NCBI RefSeq assembly: GCF_017573505.1
Contig: NZ_JAGEOJ010000014.1
Span: 124,001-188,000 of the forward strand
Source: Actinomadura barringtoniae
GTDB lineage: Bacteria; Actinomycetota; Actinomycetes; Streptosporangiales; Streptosporangiaceae
DNA: 64,000 bases
Direction of reading: 5' to 3'
Part shown: positions 19,722 through 27,048 of the stretch, one piece after another
Layout of the letters: every line of letters starts with the position of its first letter
Position numbering within the stretch: position 1 is the stretch's first letter
Program-made: the position numbers and the translations under genes
The notes under the pieces: generated by a model
Databases searched by the model: none
What the model saw: the letters and a program-made list of their open reading frames with translations, nothing else
Told to the model about the DNA's origin: nothing

Positions 19722-20546
19722 ATGCCGCCTACCGCTGACCCGGCCGACGCCCGCGACACCCGCGACACTCGCGGCGCCAGGGCCGACGCCACGGCCGACG
19801 CCGCCGCCTCGCCCGCTGAGGACGACGTCTCCGCCGGGGTCGACGCCACGGCCGCCGGGGTCGACGTCGCGTCCGCCGGGGTCGACGTCGCGTCCGCCGG
19901 GGCCGACGCCACGGCCGCCGGGGTCGACGCCACGGCCGCCGGGGTCGACGTCGCGTCCGCCGGGGCCGACACCTCCGGCGCGCCCGCGCGGCTGCCGGCG
20001 ACGGCCTGGGCGGTGCTCGGGATCCTGTCGTTCGGCAAGGAGCTGACCGGCTACGAGGTGCGGCAGTGGGCCGAGCACAGCCTGCGGTTCTTCTACTGGA
20101 GCCCGGCGATGAGCCAGATCTACTCCGAGCTGAAGCGCCTGGAGCAGGTCGGCTACGCCACGTCCCGTACGACCACCGGCGAGGACACCCGCACCAAGCG
20201 GGTCTACGGCATCACCGGCGCCGGGCGCGCCGCCCTCACCCGGTGGATGCAGGAGACGCCGGTCGAGCCGCCCGTTCTGAAGCACGGCGCGGCCCTGCGG
20301 GTGTGGCTCGGCCACCTCGGCACGCCCGAACGGCTCCGCGAGATCGTTGCGCAGCACCGCGACAACGCCCAGCGCCTGCACGACGAGGCCGAGTACTCCC
20401 GGCGCGCCGCGGCCGAGGTGCCCGGCTGGGCCTACCCGGAGCTCGTGGCGCGCTGGGCGACCCGCTACTACGAGGCCGAACGCGACCTCGCCGAACAGAT
20501 GCTCGCCGACCTCGACGAGCTGGCCGGGCCGCCTCCTGGACCCTAG
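19722..20546 (+). CDS. PadR-family regulator with heptad-repeat N-terminal tail
   Basis: This 274-aa protein has a PadR winged helix at about residues 90-170 (AWAVLGILSFGKELTGYEVRQWAE; IYSELKRLEQVGYATS; RVYGITGAGRAAL) and a C-terminal helical dimerisation region (about 175-265, Vir_C-like). Residues 1-85 are unrelated to the family and consist largely of a seven-residue repeat of the AGVDATA/AGVDVAS kind. ATG 19722 is the first start after the operator. It probably represses the divergent oxidoreductase-esterase operon and itself. A start after the repeat cannot be excluded, but no ATG or GTG with a good ribosome-binding site was seen there. Confidence 0.88.
   Translation: MPPTADPADARDTRDTRGARADATADAAASPAEDDVSAGVDATAAGVDVASAGVDVASAGADATAAGVDATAAGVDVASAGADTSGAPARLPATAWAVLGILSFGKELTGYEVRQWAEHSLRFFYWSPAMSQIYSELKRLEQVGYATSRTTTGEDTRTKRVYGITGAGRAALTRWMQETPVEPPVLKHGAALRVWLGHLGTPERLREIVAQHRDNAQRLHDEAEYSRRAAAEVPGWAYPELVARWATRYYEAERDLAEQMLADLDELAGPPPGP
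19833..19979 (+). repeat. 21-bp tandem repeat in the PadR gene (about 7 units)
   Basis: Six full 21-bp units start at 19833, 19854, 19875, 19896, 19917 and 19938, with a partial seventh at 19959. Each begins GCCGGGG(T/C)CGAC and encodes one heptad A-G-(V/A)-D-x-x-x. The units alternate between two types (ending GCCACGGCC or GTCGCGTCC), which suggests duplication of multi-unit blocks. Confidence 0.9.
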
Positions 20547-20559
20547 CCTTCTCTGCGCC

Positions 20560-21429
20560 CTAGCTTTCGGACTTGTCGAAGGCCTTGCGGACGGTGTCCA
20601 TCGCCGAGGTGAGCTCGCTCGGGATCACCCAGGTGGTGTTGCCGTCGCGCGCGAGCAGCGGCAGCGTCTGCAGGTAGGAGTAGGCCAGCACGGACGCGTC
20701 GGCGTTGCCCGCGTGCACGGCGGCGAAGACGGTCTCGATCGCGGACGCCTGGCCCTGCGCGGTGAGGACGCGCGACTCCTTGTCGCCCTCGGCGCGCAGG
20801 ATGGAGCTCTGCTTCTCGCCCTCGGCCGTGAGGATCGCCGACTGCCGCGCGCCCTCGGCGGTGAGGATCGCGGCGCGCTTGTCCCGTTCGGCCCGCATCT
20901 GCTTCTCCATCGCCTCCTTGATGGTCGGCGGCGGGTCGATGCTCTTGATCTCCACCCGGTTGACGCGGATGCCCCATTTGCCGGTGGCCTCGTCCAGCAC
21001 CCCGCGCAGCCCGGCGTTGATGGTGTCGCGCGAGGTCAGCGTCTCCTCCAGCGCCATCCCGCCGATCACGTTCCGCAGTGTGGTCACGGTCAGCTGCTCG
21101 ATCGCCTGGATGAAGCTGGCGATCTCGTACTCGGCCGCCTTCGGGTCGGTGACCTGGAAGTAGATCACCGTGTCGATGTAGACGACCAGGTTGTCCTCGG
21201 TGATCACCGACTGCGGGTCGAACGACACGACCTGCTCGCGCAGGTCGATGCGCGGCCGCACCTTGTCGGCGAACGGGATCACCACGTGCAGCCCCGCGTC
21301 CAGCGTCCGCAGGTAGCGCCCCAGCCGCTCGACGTTCGCCGCGTGCGACTGCGGCACGATCCGCACCGCCCGCGTCACCAGCACGACCACCAGTACCGCG
21401 ATCACCACGCCCACGATGAGCGCCGTCAT
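20560..21429 (-). CDS. SPFH/stomatin-like membrane protein
   Basis: This 289-aa protein has one N-terminal membrane helix (residues 3-20), a Band 7/SPFH domain (IVPQSHAANVERLGRYLRTL to VNRVEIKSIDPPP) and a long alanine/glutamate-rich coiled-coil with three near-repeats of ILTAEG(A/E)xQS. It should form oligomeric assemblies that scaffold membrane microdomains or modulate proteases. ATG 21429 overlaps the stop of the upstream NfeD gene by ATGA; NfeD and stomatin genes are a well-known conserved pair. Its 3' end is 13 bp from the convergent PadR stop. Confidence 0.93.
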   Translation of the reverse strand: MTALIVGVVIAVLVVVLVTRAVRIVPQSHAANVERLGRYLRTLDAGLHVVIPFADKVRPRIDLREQVVSFDPQSVITEDNLVVYIDTVIYFQVTDPKAAEYEIASFIQAIEQLTVTTLRNVIGGMALEETLTSRDTINAGLRGVLDEATGKWGIRVNRVEIKSIDPPPTIKEAMEKQMRAERDKRAAILTAEGARQSAILTAEGEKQSSILRAEGDKESRVLTAQGQASAIETVFAAVHAGNADASVLAYSYLQTLPLLARDGNTTWVIPSELTSAMDTVRKAFDKSES

Positions 21430-21869
21430 GTCAGTTCCCCCCTCGGATGCACCAGCGCCGTGGCGCCCTCGATGGCCAGCACGTCCACCACGGCGCCCGC
21501 CGCGATGACGGCGTCCGGGTCGTACGGCCTGGCGGTCCACTCCTCGCCGCCGATGCGCACCAGCCCCTGGTCGCGGTTCACCTCGTCGAGCACGAGCGCC
21601 TCACGCCCGACCAGACCCGCGGTGCCCGACCGCAGCACCGGACCGCGCCGCAGCCGCCGCTTGGCGTACGGCCGTACGAGCAGCAGCCCGAGCCCCGCGA
21701 CCACCGCGAACGCACCGAACTGCCAGCCCATGCCGAGCCCCACGCCGGCCGCGCCCGCCCCGGCGAGCGCGGCGACCGCGATCAGCCCGAGGTCGATCGT
21801 CACCGTGAGGAGCTCGGCTATCCCGAGCACCACGGCGACCACCAGCCACACCAGCCACGCGTAGTCCAT
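21426..21869 (-). CDS. NfeD-like membrane protein
   Basis: This 147-aa protein has three to four hydrophobic segments (residues 4-60) followed by an OB-fold domain (LVGREALVLDEVNRDQGLVRIGGEEW ... in parts), the short NfeD1b layout without a protease domain. It is the partner of the SPFH protein translated directly after it. ATG 21869 gives a start at MDYAWLVW, usual for the family. Confidence 0.92.
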   Translation of the reverse strand: MDYAWLVWLVVAVVLGIAELLTVTIDLGLIAVAALAGAGAAGVGLGMGWQFGAFAVVAGLGLLLVRPYAKRRLRRGPVLRSGTAGLVGREALVLDEVNRDQGLVRIGGEEWTARPYDPDAVIAAGAVVDVLAIEGATALVHPRGELT

Positions 21870-22012
21870 CGTCCCTGGTTTGTTTCCGTGGCCTCACCTG
21901 CGAAAACGATGCTCGGTCAAGGACGGGCAAGCGATGGGTCAAATCACCCGGCCCGGCGGTGGCGGGTCCCCACCATGGGTAACGACTCCCCGTCTGCCGA
22001 AAGGACGTGGCC

Positions 22013-22375
22013 GTGCCGAAGACATGGATGATCGCCGATTATCTGCGGCCCTACGCGCAATGGCGCATCAACCGGGCCGAGGCGCGCGACGACGGGCGCA
22101 ACGCCCGCGCCGCCATCGCCCTCATCGACGCGGCCGCCTACGCCACGCAGATGGACGACAGCGAACGCGTCGTCGTCCGCATGGCCATCGCGGGCTGCTT
22201 CGCGCTCGGCCGCTTCAACCCGGGCGTCGAGGGGGAGCGGATCATCCGCTTCTGGCACTACGACGACGCCGAGGGCGGCCCCGCGGACCTGCTCGAGGCG
22301 CTCGCCTCGGCCGCCGAACGGGGACTGGCGGGAGCGGGCGCGGGAGCACCGCGCCCCCGCGCCCACTCAGCCTGA
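22013..22375 (+). CDS. Hypothetical protein, 120 aa
   Basis: The sequence VPKTWMIADYLRPYAQWRIN is followed by an alanine-rich helical protein with AAIALIDAAAYATQM and RMAIAGCFALGRFNPG. No family was recognised. GTG 22013 is preferred over GTG 22007 because AAAGGA then lies seven bases upstream. It stands alone between the divergent NfeD gene and the convergent redoxin gene; the last 20 residues are low-complexity. Confidence 0.65.
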   Translation: MPKTWMIADYLRPYAQWRINRAEARDDGRNARAAIALIDAAAYATQMDDSERVVVRMAIAGCFALGRFNPGVEGERIIRFWHYDDAEGGPADLLEALASAAERGLAGAGAGAPRPRAHSA

Positions 22376-22430
22376 CCAGGTCACTTGGCTTTGCCGGACT
22401 GATCGGCGTGATCGCACTGATTCGGCATGA

Positions 22431-22997
22431 TCACGCCGGCTCGTTGCCGGCCTTCCACTTGATCCCGCACCCGAGACTCGCCGGGTGCGGTTCGGGCACG
22501 CCCTCACCCGCGAGCACCCGTTCCAGCGCACCGGTCAGCGACGACCCGTCCGCCGGAACCTCGTTGCGCGGCCTGGCCCCGTCGAACTCGCCCCGGTACG
22601 CCAGCCGCCGCTCCCCGTCGTACAGGAAGAAGTCGGGCGTACAGGCGGCCCGGTAGGCCTTGGCCACGTCCTGCGACTCGTCCACCAGGTAAGGGAACTC
22701 GAACCCGGCCCGCTTGGCCTGCTCGCGCAGGTGGGCCGCGTCGTCGTCCGGGTAGTTGACCACGTCGTTACTGCAGATCGCGACGGTCGCGAGCCCCCGC
22801 TCGCGATACCTCTCGGTCACACTCCCCAGCGCGTCCTCGATTCTCCGTACGTACGGGCAGTGGTTGGACAGGAAGATCACCAGCAGGGCCGGCGACTCCG
22901 CGAACTCCTCGATCGAGACCGTGCCCCCGTCGACCGACGGCAACTCGAACTCCGGCGCGGGCGTCCCCAGCGGAACCATGAACGATGAAATCGCCAT
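22431..22997 (-). CDS. Redoxin-domain protein (AhpC/TSA-like thioredoxin fold)
   Basis: The 188-aa product has a thioredoxin fold with the reactive-cysteine motif FLSNHCPYVRRIE, a CTPDFFLYD block with cis-Pro context, and the C-terminal GCGIKWKAG conserved in this family. These features mark the single/alternative-cysteine peroxiredoxin-like group (relatives annotated as alkyl hydroperoxide reductase or thiol-disulfide isomerase). It probably reduces peroxides or disulfides in the cytoplasm. No signal peptide is seen. ATG 22997 is chosen; 23006 and 22970 are alternatives. Confidence 0.85.
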   Translation of the reverse strand: MAISSFMVPLGTPAPEFELPSVDGGTVSIEEFAESPALLVIFLSNHCPYVRRIEDALGSVTERYRERGLATVAICSNDVVNYPDDDAAHLREQAKRAGFEFPYLVDESQDVAKAYRAACTPDFFLYDGERRLAYRGEFDGARPRNEVPADGSSLTGALERVLAGEGVPEPHPASLGCGIKWKAGNEPA

Positions 22998-23056
22998 GGC
23001 CCCCATTCTCCCGGTCCTCAGCCCGTTCGACGAAACGCGTGATCAGCGCGCGGACG

Positions 23057-23497
23057 TCACAGGGCCTTGGCCTTCACGTTGTAGCCGGTCGAGGTCCAGT
23101 AGTGTCCGTGGTCGCCGGGCCGCGCCCGGAACTTCTTGACCTTGCCCACGCCGCACGCCTTGATGATGTCGGTGTCCTTCACCACGCCGTTCTTCCACCA
23201 CGCGATCCCGACGGCGGCGCACTTGCCGTCCTTCTTGGTGTCCTTCACCCAGCCGGTGGCGAGCTTGTAGTTGATCGACCCCTTGGTGCGCCAGCCCTTG
23301 CCCGACGCATTCCAGTGGTCGGTCTTCTTGGCGGCGTGCGTGGACGCCGCGACGACGGTGTCGGTCGCGGCCGGCCGCGGCGTCTGCGGCGTCTGCGGTG
23401 TGGTCTGGCTGGCGAACGCGGCGCCGCCCGCGGTGAGCACGGCGCCGCCGACGCTCGCGCCCACCAGCAGGGCGGCCGGGAACTTCGCGATACGCAT
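23057..23497 (-). CDS. Small secreted protein of unknown function
   Basis: The product is 146 aa. It starts with a clear signal peptide (MRIAKFPAALLVGASVGGA, cleavage probably after AFA near residue 29), then a Thr/Pro/Ala linker (QTTPQTPQTP), then a compact basic domain with two cysteines (GKCAAVGIAWW and IKACGVGKV) that could form one disulfide bond. AGGAG lies nine bases before ATG 23497. No family was recognised; the composition suits a secreted cationic protein. Confidence 0.75.
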   Translation of the reverse strand: MRIAKFPAALLVGASVGGAVLTAGGAAFASQTTPQTPQTPRPAATDTVVAASTHAAKKTDHWNASGKGWRTKGSINYKLATGWVKDTKKDGKCAAVGIAWWKNGVVKDTDIIKACGVGKVKKFRARPGDHGHYWTSTGYNVKAKAL

Positions 23498-23582
23498 GAT
23501 GATCTACTCCTGTCCCCCGAGAGAACCGTTCCCCCGGTAATGCAGTAGAGATCGTGCCTCGCGTCGCATTCGTCCGTTAGAT

Positions 23583-23606
23583 GCCTTTCAGCCAGGGCTG
23601 AAAGGC
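23583..23606. terminator. Perfect 11-bp hairpin, possible terminator of the tetR relic
   Basis: GCCTTTCAGCC (23583-23593) pairs with GGCTGAAAGGC (23596-23606) across a 2-nt loop. It lies just beyond the 3' end of the minus-strand tetR remnant. Confidence 0.6.
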
Positions 23607-23644
23607 GGGCCGGATCCTGTCACTCACGAGCGGGTGGAACGTGG

Positions 23645-23866
23645 TGGTCAGGGGGCGAGGAACTGGGCCGCCAGCTCGGCGCCGACCTTGGTGGCGTGGT
23701 CGACGATCCGGTCGGGGCGGCGGGGATGACGCCCGCGTGCCAGGCGGTGATGAGCTCGACGAAGCCCCCGAAGCCCCCGAAGCCCCCGAGGCCCATGAGG
23801 GCGCTCATGCGCAGGGCGGGCTCGTCGGCGTCCGGGCGGAAGCAGGGCCCGTTGCGCTGGACACCA
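23645..23866 (-). pseudogene. C-terminal fragment of a TetR regulator, paralogous to the gene at 32703-33335
   Basis: The minus strand reads FRPDADEPALRMSALMGLGG then FVELITAWHAGVIPAAPT, which matches FRPDIDETSLRMSTLMGLGG and FVELITAWHAGVVPAAPT of the intact TetR protein at 32703-33335. The relic has lost everything upstream of about 23866. It has gained two extra GGF triplets, from three 9-bp AAGCCCCCG units at 23762-23788, and shifts frame after PAAPT. It is a dead partial duplicate or the residue of a lost paralogue. Confidence 0.85.
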
Positions 23867-23900
23867 TCAAATATCCGTATGCGCCGCTGACTGACGCGAA

Positions 23901-23927
23901 CGGGAGAACGATGAACCCGTTCTCCCG
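23901..23927 (+). promoter_or_regulatory. Hairpin in the leader of the 663-aa protein gene
   Basis: CGGGAGAACG (23901-23910) pairs with CGTTCTCCCG (23918-23927) around a 7-nt loop, with AA/TT flanks extending the stem. It lies 75 bp before the GTG start, where it may act as an attenuator, an mRNA stabiliser or a terminator of upstream transcripts. Confidence 0.5.
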
Positions 23928-24001
23928 GTTTCCTACCTCGTTCGCCGAACTCGTGACATCGTCACTCGTTGACCAGGCGTCACATTCGGGAGGTGGTGCC
24001 G

Positions 24002-25993
24002 GTGTCCGTGCCGTTCCCGCCGGGCTTCAGCGGCATCGACCCCGAGCTGATGGGCGGCATGATCGCCGAGTTCCGCCGCGGCCGCGCCGACATCGCCGGA
24101 GCGCTCGCCCCGTACCGCACCGGGCTCGCCGCCCACGGCGTCGACACCTCAGGCCTCACCGAAGCCGACCGCGTCTGCGCCTGGATCGACGAACAGCTCC
24201 CCATGCTGACCCGCCGTCGCGACCTGGCCATCGCCCTCGACGACAGCTCCGAGCCCGGCATGGCCTCCGTCGACGAGTCGCTCATCCTCACCCCGGCCCA
24301 GGCCCGCCGCATGGGCGTCGACCTGGCCGCCCGTTTCCGCGCCATCAAGCATGGCAGCTACCACGACATCCTGAACGAGCTCGGCGTGCACCGCTTCGAC
24401 GCCGACTACGCCGCCGCGTTCTTCGCGGGCATCGGCGCCGACGCCACCCGCCGCCTGCCCGCCCTCATCAACGAGTACGGCCGCCACGGCCACGTCGCGC
24501 GCCAACTCCAAGAGAGCGGCGAGGCGTTCGGCAGCGCCGTCTCCGGAGGCATGGACGTCCCCGGCTTCAGCGCCATCGCCAAGTCCCTGTTCGACCCGAA
24601 CCTGTCACCCGACGACCGCCGCGGCGTCGCCACCCTGGTCTCGTACGGATCGTTCCCGCCTGAGTGGCTGGCCTCCCTCGCCCGCGTCCAGGCGCTCGAC
24701 CCGCTCTACAAGCAAGGCACGGCCCGCCCGGACTTCCATCACGGCGACCTGAACGCCACCGACTGGGAGACCGTTCAGCGCATGATGCAGGCCCTGGCCC
24801 ACAACCCCGCCGCCGCCCGCCTCGCCTTCCAAGGGGTGGCCGGCGCGTTCCCGACCTCGCCCACCTCAGTCGGCGGAGTCCAGAACCACCCCGCCAGCCT
24901 CTCCGCGACCCTGCAGAACCTCACCACCCTCACCGGCCTGGACCCCGGCGCCGCCGAACAGTTCGGCCACGCCCTGGCCGCAGGCTCCGGCGCGTACGAC
25001 GAACAGCACGGCCACAGCCAGGACGCCGCCCGCTTCGCCTTCACCGTCATGACCGCCCTCCCCAAGGTCCAGATCGCCGCCCAGACCCGCATCTCCCTCT
25101 CCCAGATCGCAGGCTCGTACGCTCCCGAGATCGCTGAGGGCGCGAACATCGACGACCGCAACCAGGACACCGCGTTCGGCAAGGTGCAGACCTTCACCCC
25201 AGGCCTGAAACCCCTCTTCAGCCTGAGCCCCGAGGACACCTACGCCTTCCTGAAGACCTTCGCGGACTCGCCCGCCGACATGCGCCCCTTCGAGCAGGGC
25301 ATGGGCGAACTCACCCGCCGCTTGTTCAATGAGAGCGTCCGGATCGAGGTCGCGAAACAACATGGCCGCCTGCCTGCCGACGCGCCGGGCCTGGAGCGCG
25401 TGATGCAGGCGCTCGGCTACGTCAGCGGGCTCCAGACGCAGGCGGAACACACGGTTCAAGGTGCTCTGGACGAACGGGATGCCGAGCGCCGCGACAAGCT
25501 GCGCGACCTGGCCGACCTCGGCTTCAAAGTCGGCGACGTCTTCGTTCCGACGGCCGGTGAGGCCGCCGAAGAGGTCTGGGGCTACCTGACCGAGTACGGC
25601 GGTAAGGCGTTGGACCAGGTCAAGGACGCAGCGGACGAGAACACCCGTATCGGCCGCCTGGAAGACCGGGACCTGCAGATGTCACTCGGCCTGCAGCACG
25701 CCATGATCCTGCGCCTCATCCAGGGCGGCTACGCCATGAAGGTCAAGCCGCTGGACTTCAAGGACCCTCACCCTGGTTGGCCCTTCCATGACGACAAGGG
25801 CCGCCTTCTGCCGTACGAGGATCTCGCCAAGGACCCCGAACGCCTGGCCAACTACGTCGCCTGGCTAGAAGCCAACGGCCGCGGCGGCGAGCATGAGACC
25901 GACTTCGGGCAGGTCGGCGTCAACGCGTCCGGAGCGTTCTCGGGCAAGTCGAAGGAGGCCGGTGACGCAGCCAAGAGCTGGGAGAAGGGCTAA
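24002..25993 (+). CDS. Large uncharacterised protein, 663 aa (WXG100/ESX-toxin-like organisation suspected)
   Basis: The protein starts VSVPFPPGFSGIDPELMGG, and a helical N-terminal domain (about 1-140) contains MIAEFRRGRADIAGALAPY. A long alpha-helical middle with FxPNLSPDDRRGVATLVSYG-type motifs follows, and an acidic helical part (about 470-560) leads to a tail with LEANGRGGEH. There is no signal peptide or membrane helix. Proteins of this shape in actinomycetes sit near type VII secretion substrates (DUF6571-like is possible), but no enzymatic motif was recognised and no ESX gene is present. GTG 24002 has GGGAGG at eight bases. Its stop overlaps that of the convergent lipoprotein gene. 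Confidence 0.8.
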   Translation: MSVPFPPGFSGIDPELMGGMIAEFRRGRADIAGALAPYRTGLAAHGVDTSGLTEADRVCAWIDEQLPMLTRRRDLAIALDDSSEPGMASVDESLILTPAQARRMGVDLAARFRAIKHGSYHDILNELGVHRFDADYAAAFFAGIGADATRRLPALINEYGRHGHVARQLQESGEAFGSAVSGGMDVPGFSAIAKSLFDPNLSPDDRRGVATLVSYGSFPPEWLASLARVQALDPLYKQGTARPDFHHGDLNATDWETVQRMMQALAHNPAAARLAFQGVAGAFPTSPTSVGGVQNHPASLSATLQNLTTLTGLDPGAAEQFGHALAAGSGAYDEQHGHSQDAARFAFTVMTALPKVQIAAQTRISLSQIAGSYAPEIAEGANIDDRNQDTAFGKVQTFTPGLKPLFSLSPEDTYAFLKTFADSPADMRPFEQGMGELTRRLFNESVRIEVAKQHGRLPADAPGLERVMQALGYVSGLQTQAEHTVQGALDERDAERRDKLRDLADLGFKVGDVFVPTAGEAAEEVWGYLTEYGGKALDQVKDAADENTRIGRLEDRDLQMSLGLQHAMILRLIQGGYAMKVKPLDFKDPHPGWPFHDDKGRLLPYEDLAKDPERLANYVAWLEANGRGGEHETDFGQVGVNASGAFSGKSKEAGDAAKSWEKG

Positions 25994-26463
25994 CGCGTCC
26001 GGAGGCAGTCTGTGGACCCGAACAGTTCGAGCTTTCTGTTCGGGTATGCCTTGATGAGGATGTTCGTTCTGGTGGCTGGGTTGTGGGTGTTGAGGGTGGG
26101 CTGACCACCCTTGATGTCAACCGTGTCGTACTTGGCCACCTGCGTGATCAGCACTCCGAACATATGACTGCGTAGATCAACTGGCGTCAGGCTCAGATCA
26201 TCCTTCTTTGGATCATTCTTGTCGCCTGTGACCGCGTAGGTGCGTTTGGCCTTGTTCTTGCCGCAGGGGATGTCCTTGCCGCCAGGGTCGGTCACCTTCA
26301 CATGGCGGACGTTGCCGACACCGACGCCGACCAGCTTGTTGATGTGGGCCTTGAGGGTCTGCTCCGCCTCGGCGGCCGTCGGGCCCTTGGGCTTGTCGTC
26401 GCCGCAGGCTGACAGGAGCAAGGCTGTCGCCAGGGTCAGGCCGACGATGCGGAGTATCTGCAT
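25990..26463 (-). CDS. Small lipoprotein of unknown function
   Basis: This 157-aa protein has a lipoprotein signal (MQILRIVGLTLATALLLSAC, lipidated Cys20) followed by GDDKPKGPT. The mature part contains DIPCGKNKAKRTYAV and STDCLRTR, two cysteines likely joined outside the cell. GGGAGG precedes ATG 26463. It is divergent from the 98-aa protein gene (80 bp apart) and convergent, with overlapping stop codons, with the 663-aa protein gene. The three may form a functional set, but this rests only on position. Confidence 0.75.
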   Translation of the reverse strand: MQILRIVGLTLATALLLSACGDDKPKGPTAAEAEQTLKAHINKLVGVGVGNVRHVKVTDPGGKDIPCGKNKAKRTYAVTGDKNDPKKDDLSLTPVDLRSHMFGVLITQVAKYDTVDIKGGQPTLNTHNPATRTNILIKAYPNRKLELFGSTDCLRTR

Positions 26464-26542
26464 CCGGCCTCCCCAGAATCGCGGTCCGCACCTAGAATGC
26501 CGTCGTTCACGCGCTCTCGCCACCGAGTCAAGGATGTGGTCA

Positions 26543-26839
26543 ATGACTCCCGGTAAGGTGCCCAACCCGAAGTATCAGGAGTTGGAGCAACTGCTGCGGC
26601 GGCTCAAGCGTGACGCTGACATCGTGGAGCGGGCGCTCGACAAACCCGTTCGGCGGATGGACAGCCGCCAGGTCTGGGTGAGCGACAAGGGTGGCGCGGC
26701 GACGGTCTTTGAACGCGAACTCATCGATCAGCGCCGCCGTCTCCGCGCGGCCATGCGCAAGCTCGTCGAGAGCACGGAGCAGACCCTGCACCGCACGCCC
26801 AAGGAAGTCGACCCGATCGAGGCGGGCCTCAACGGGTGA
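26543..26839 (+). CDS. Small helical protein, 98 aa
   Basis: The product is highly charged and predicted all-helical (YQELEQLLRRLKRDADIVERAL; ELIDQRRRLRAAMRKLVEST, cited in parts). The central VRRMDSRQVWVSDKGG contains a W within a turn between two helices, recalling the helix-turn-helix hairpin of WXG100-size proteins, although the WXG motif itself is absent. AAGGA lies eight bases before ATG 26543. Its stop is 6 bp from the convergent DUF397 gene. Confidence 0.7.
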   Translation: MTPGKVPNPKYQELEQLLRRLKRDADIVERALDKPVRRMDSRQVWVSDKGGAATVFERELIDQRRRLRAAMRKLVESTEQTLHRTPKEVDPIEAGLNG

Positions 26840-26844
26840 CCGTC

Positions 26845-27048
26845 CTACGCCGGTAGGTCGTAGCGGTCGGACTTGATCGTGCTGAGGAACCCGGCCCACT
26901 CCTTGCGCGTGAAGCTGAGGACGGGACCGTCAGGGTCCTTGGAATCACGCACGCCGCACGCCTCGGCAAGGTCGGCCACCTCGACGCAATCTGTGCCGCC
27001 CCCCTGGGAGGAGGTGCTCTTCCGCCAGACGGGGTGGGCTGATTTCAT
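26845..27048 (-). CDS. DUF397 domain protein
   Basis: This 67-aa protein starts MKSAHPVWRKSTSSQGGGTDCVEVA (cited in part: WRKSTSSQGG and CVEVA) and ends with FTRKEWAGFLSTI, the two conserved blocks of DUF397. These small proteins are nearly always paired with an XRE-type DUF5753 regulator, as here, where ATG 27048 overlaps the regulator stop by ATGA. WhiJ-like pairs of this sort influence development in Streptomyces; the role here is inferred. Confidence 0.92.
   Translation of the reverse strand: MKSAHPVWRKSTSSQGGGTDCVEVADLAEACGVRDSKDPDGPVLSFTRKEWAGFLSTIKSDRYDLPA

Noticed and set aside
18217..19979. Tandem repeats considered as a CRISPR array
   Set aside because: The repeats are contiguous coding units without unique spacers, and no cas genes are present.
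22376..22430. Inverted repeats near GGCGTGATCGC as an operator
   Set aside because: The arms are short and lie between two convergent gene ends, where an operator would have no promoter to serve.
24002..26839. Calling the trio a type VII secretion locus
   Set aside because: There is no EccC-type ATPase, no mycosin, and no WXG motif in the small protein.
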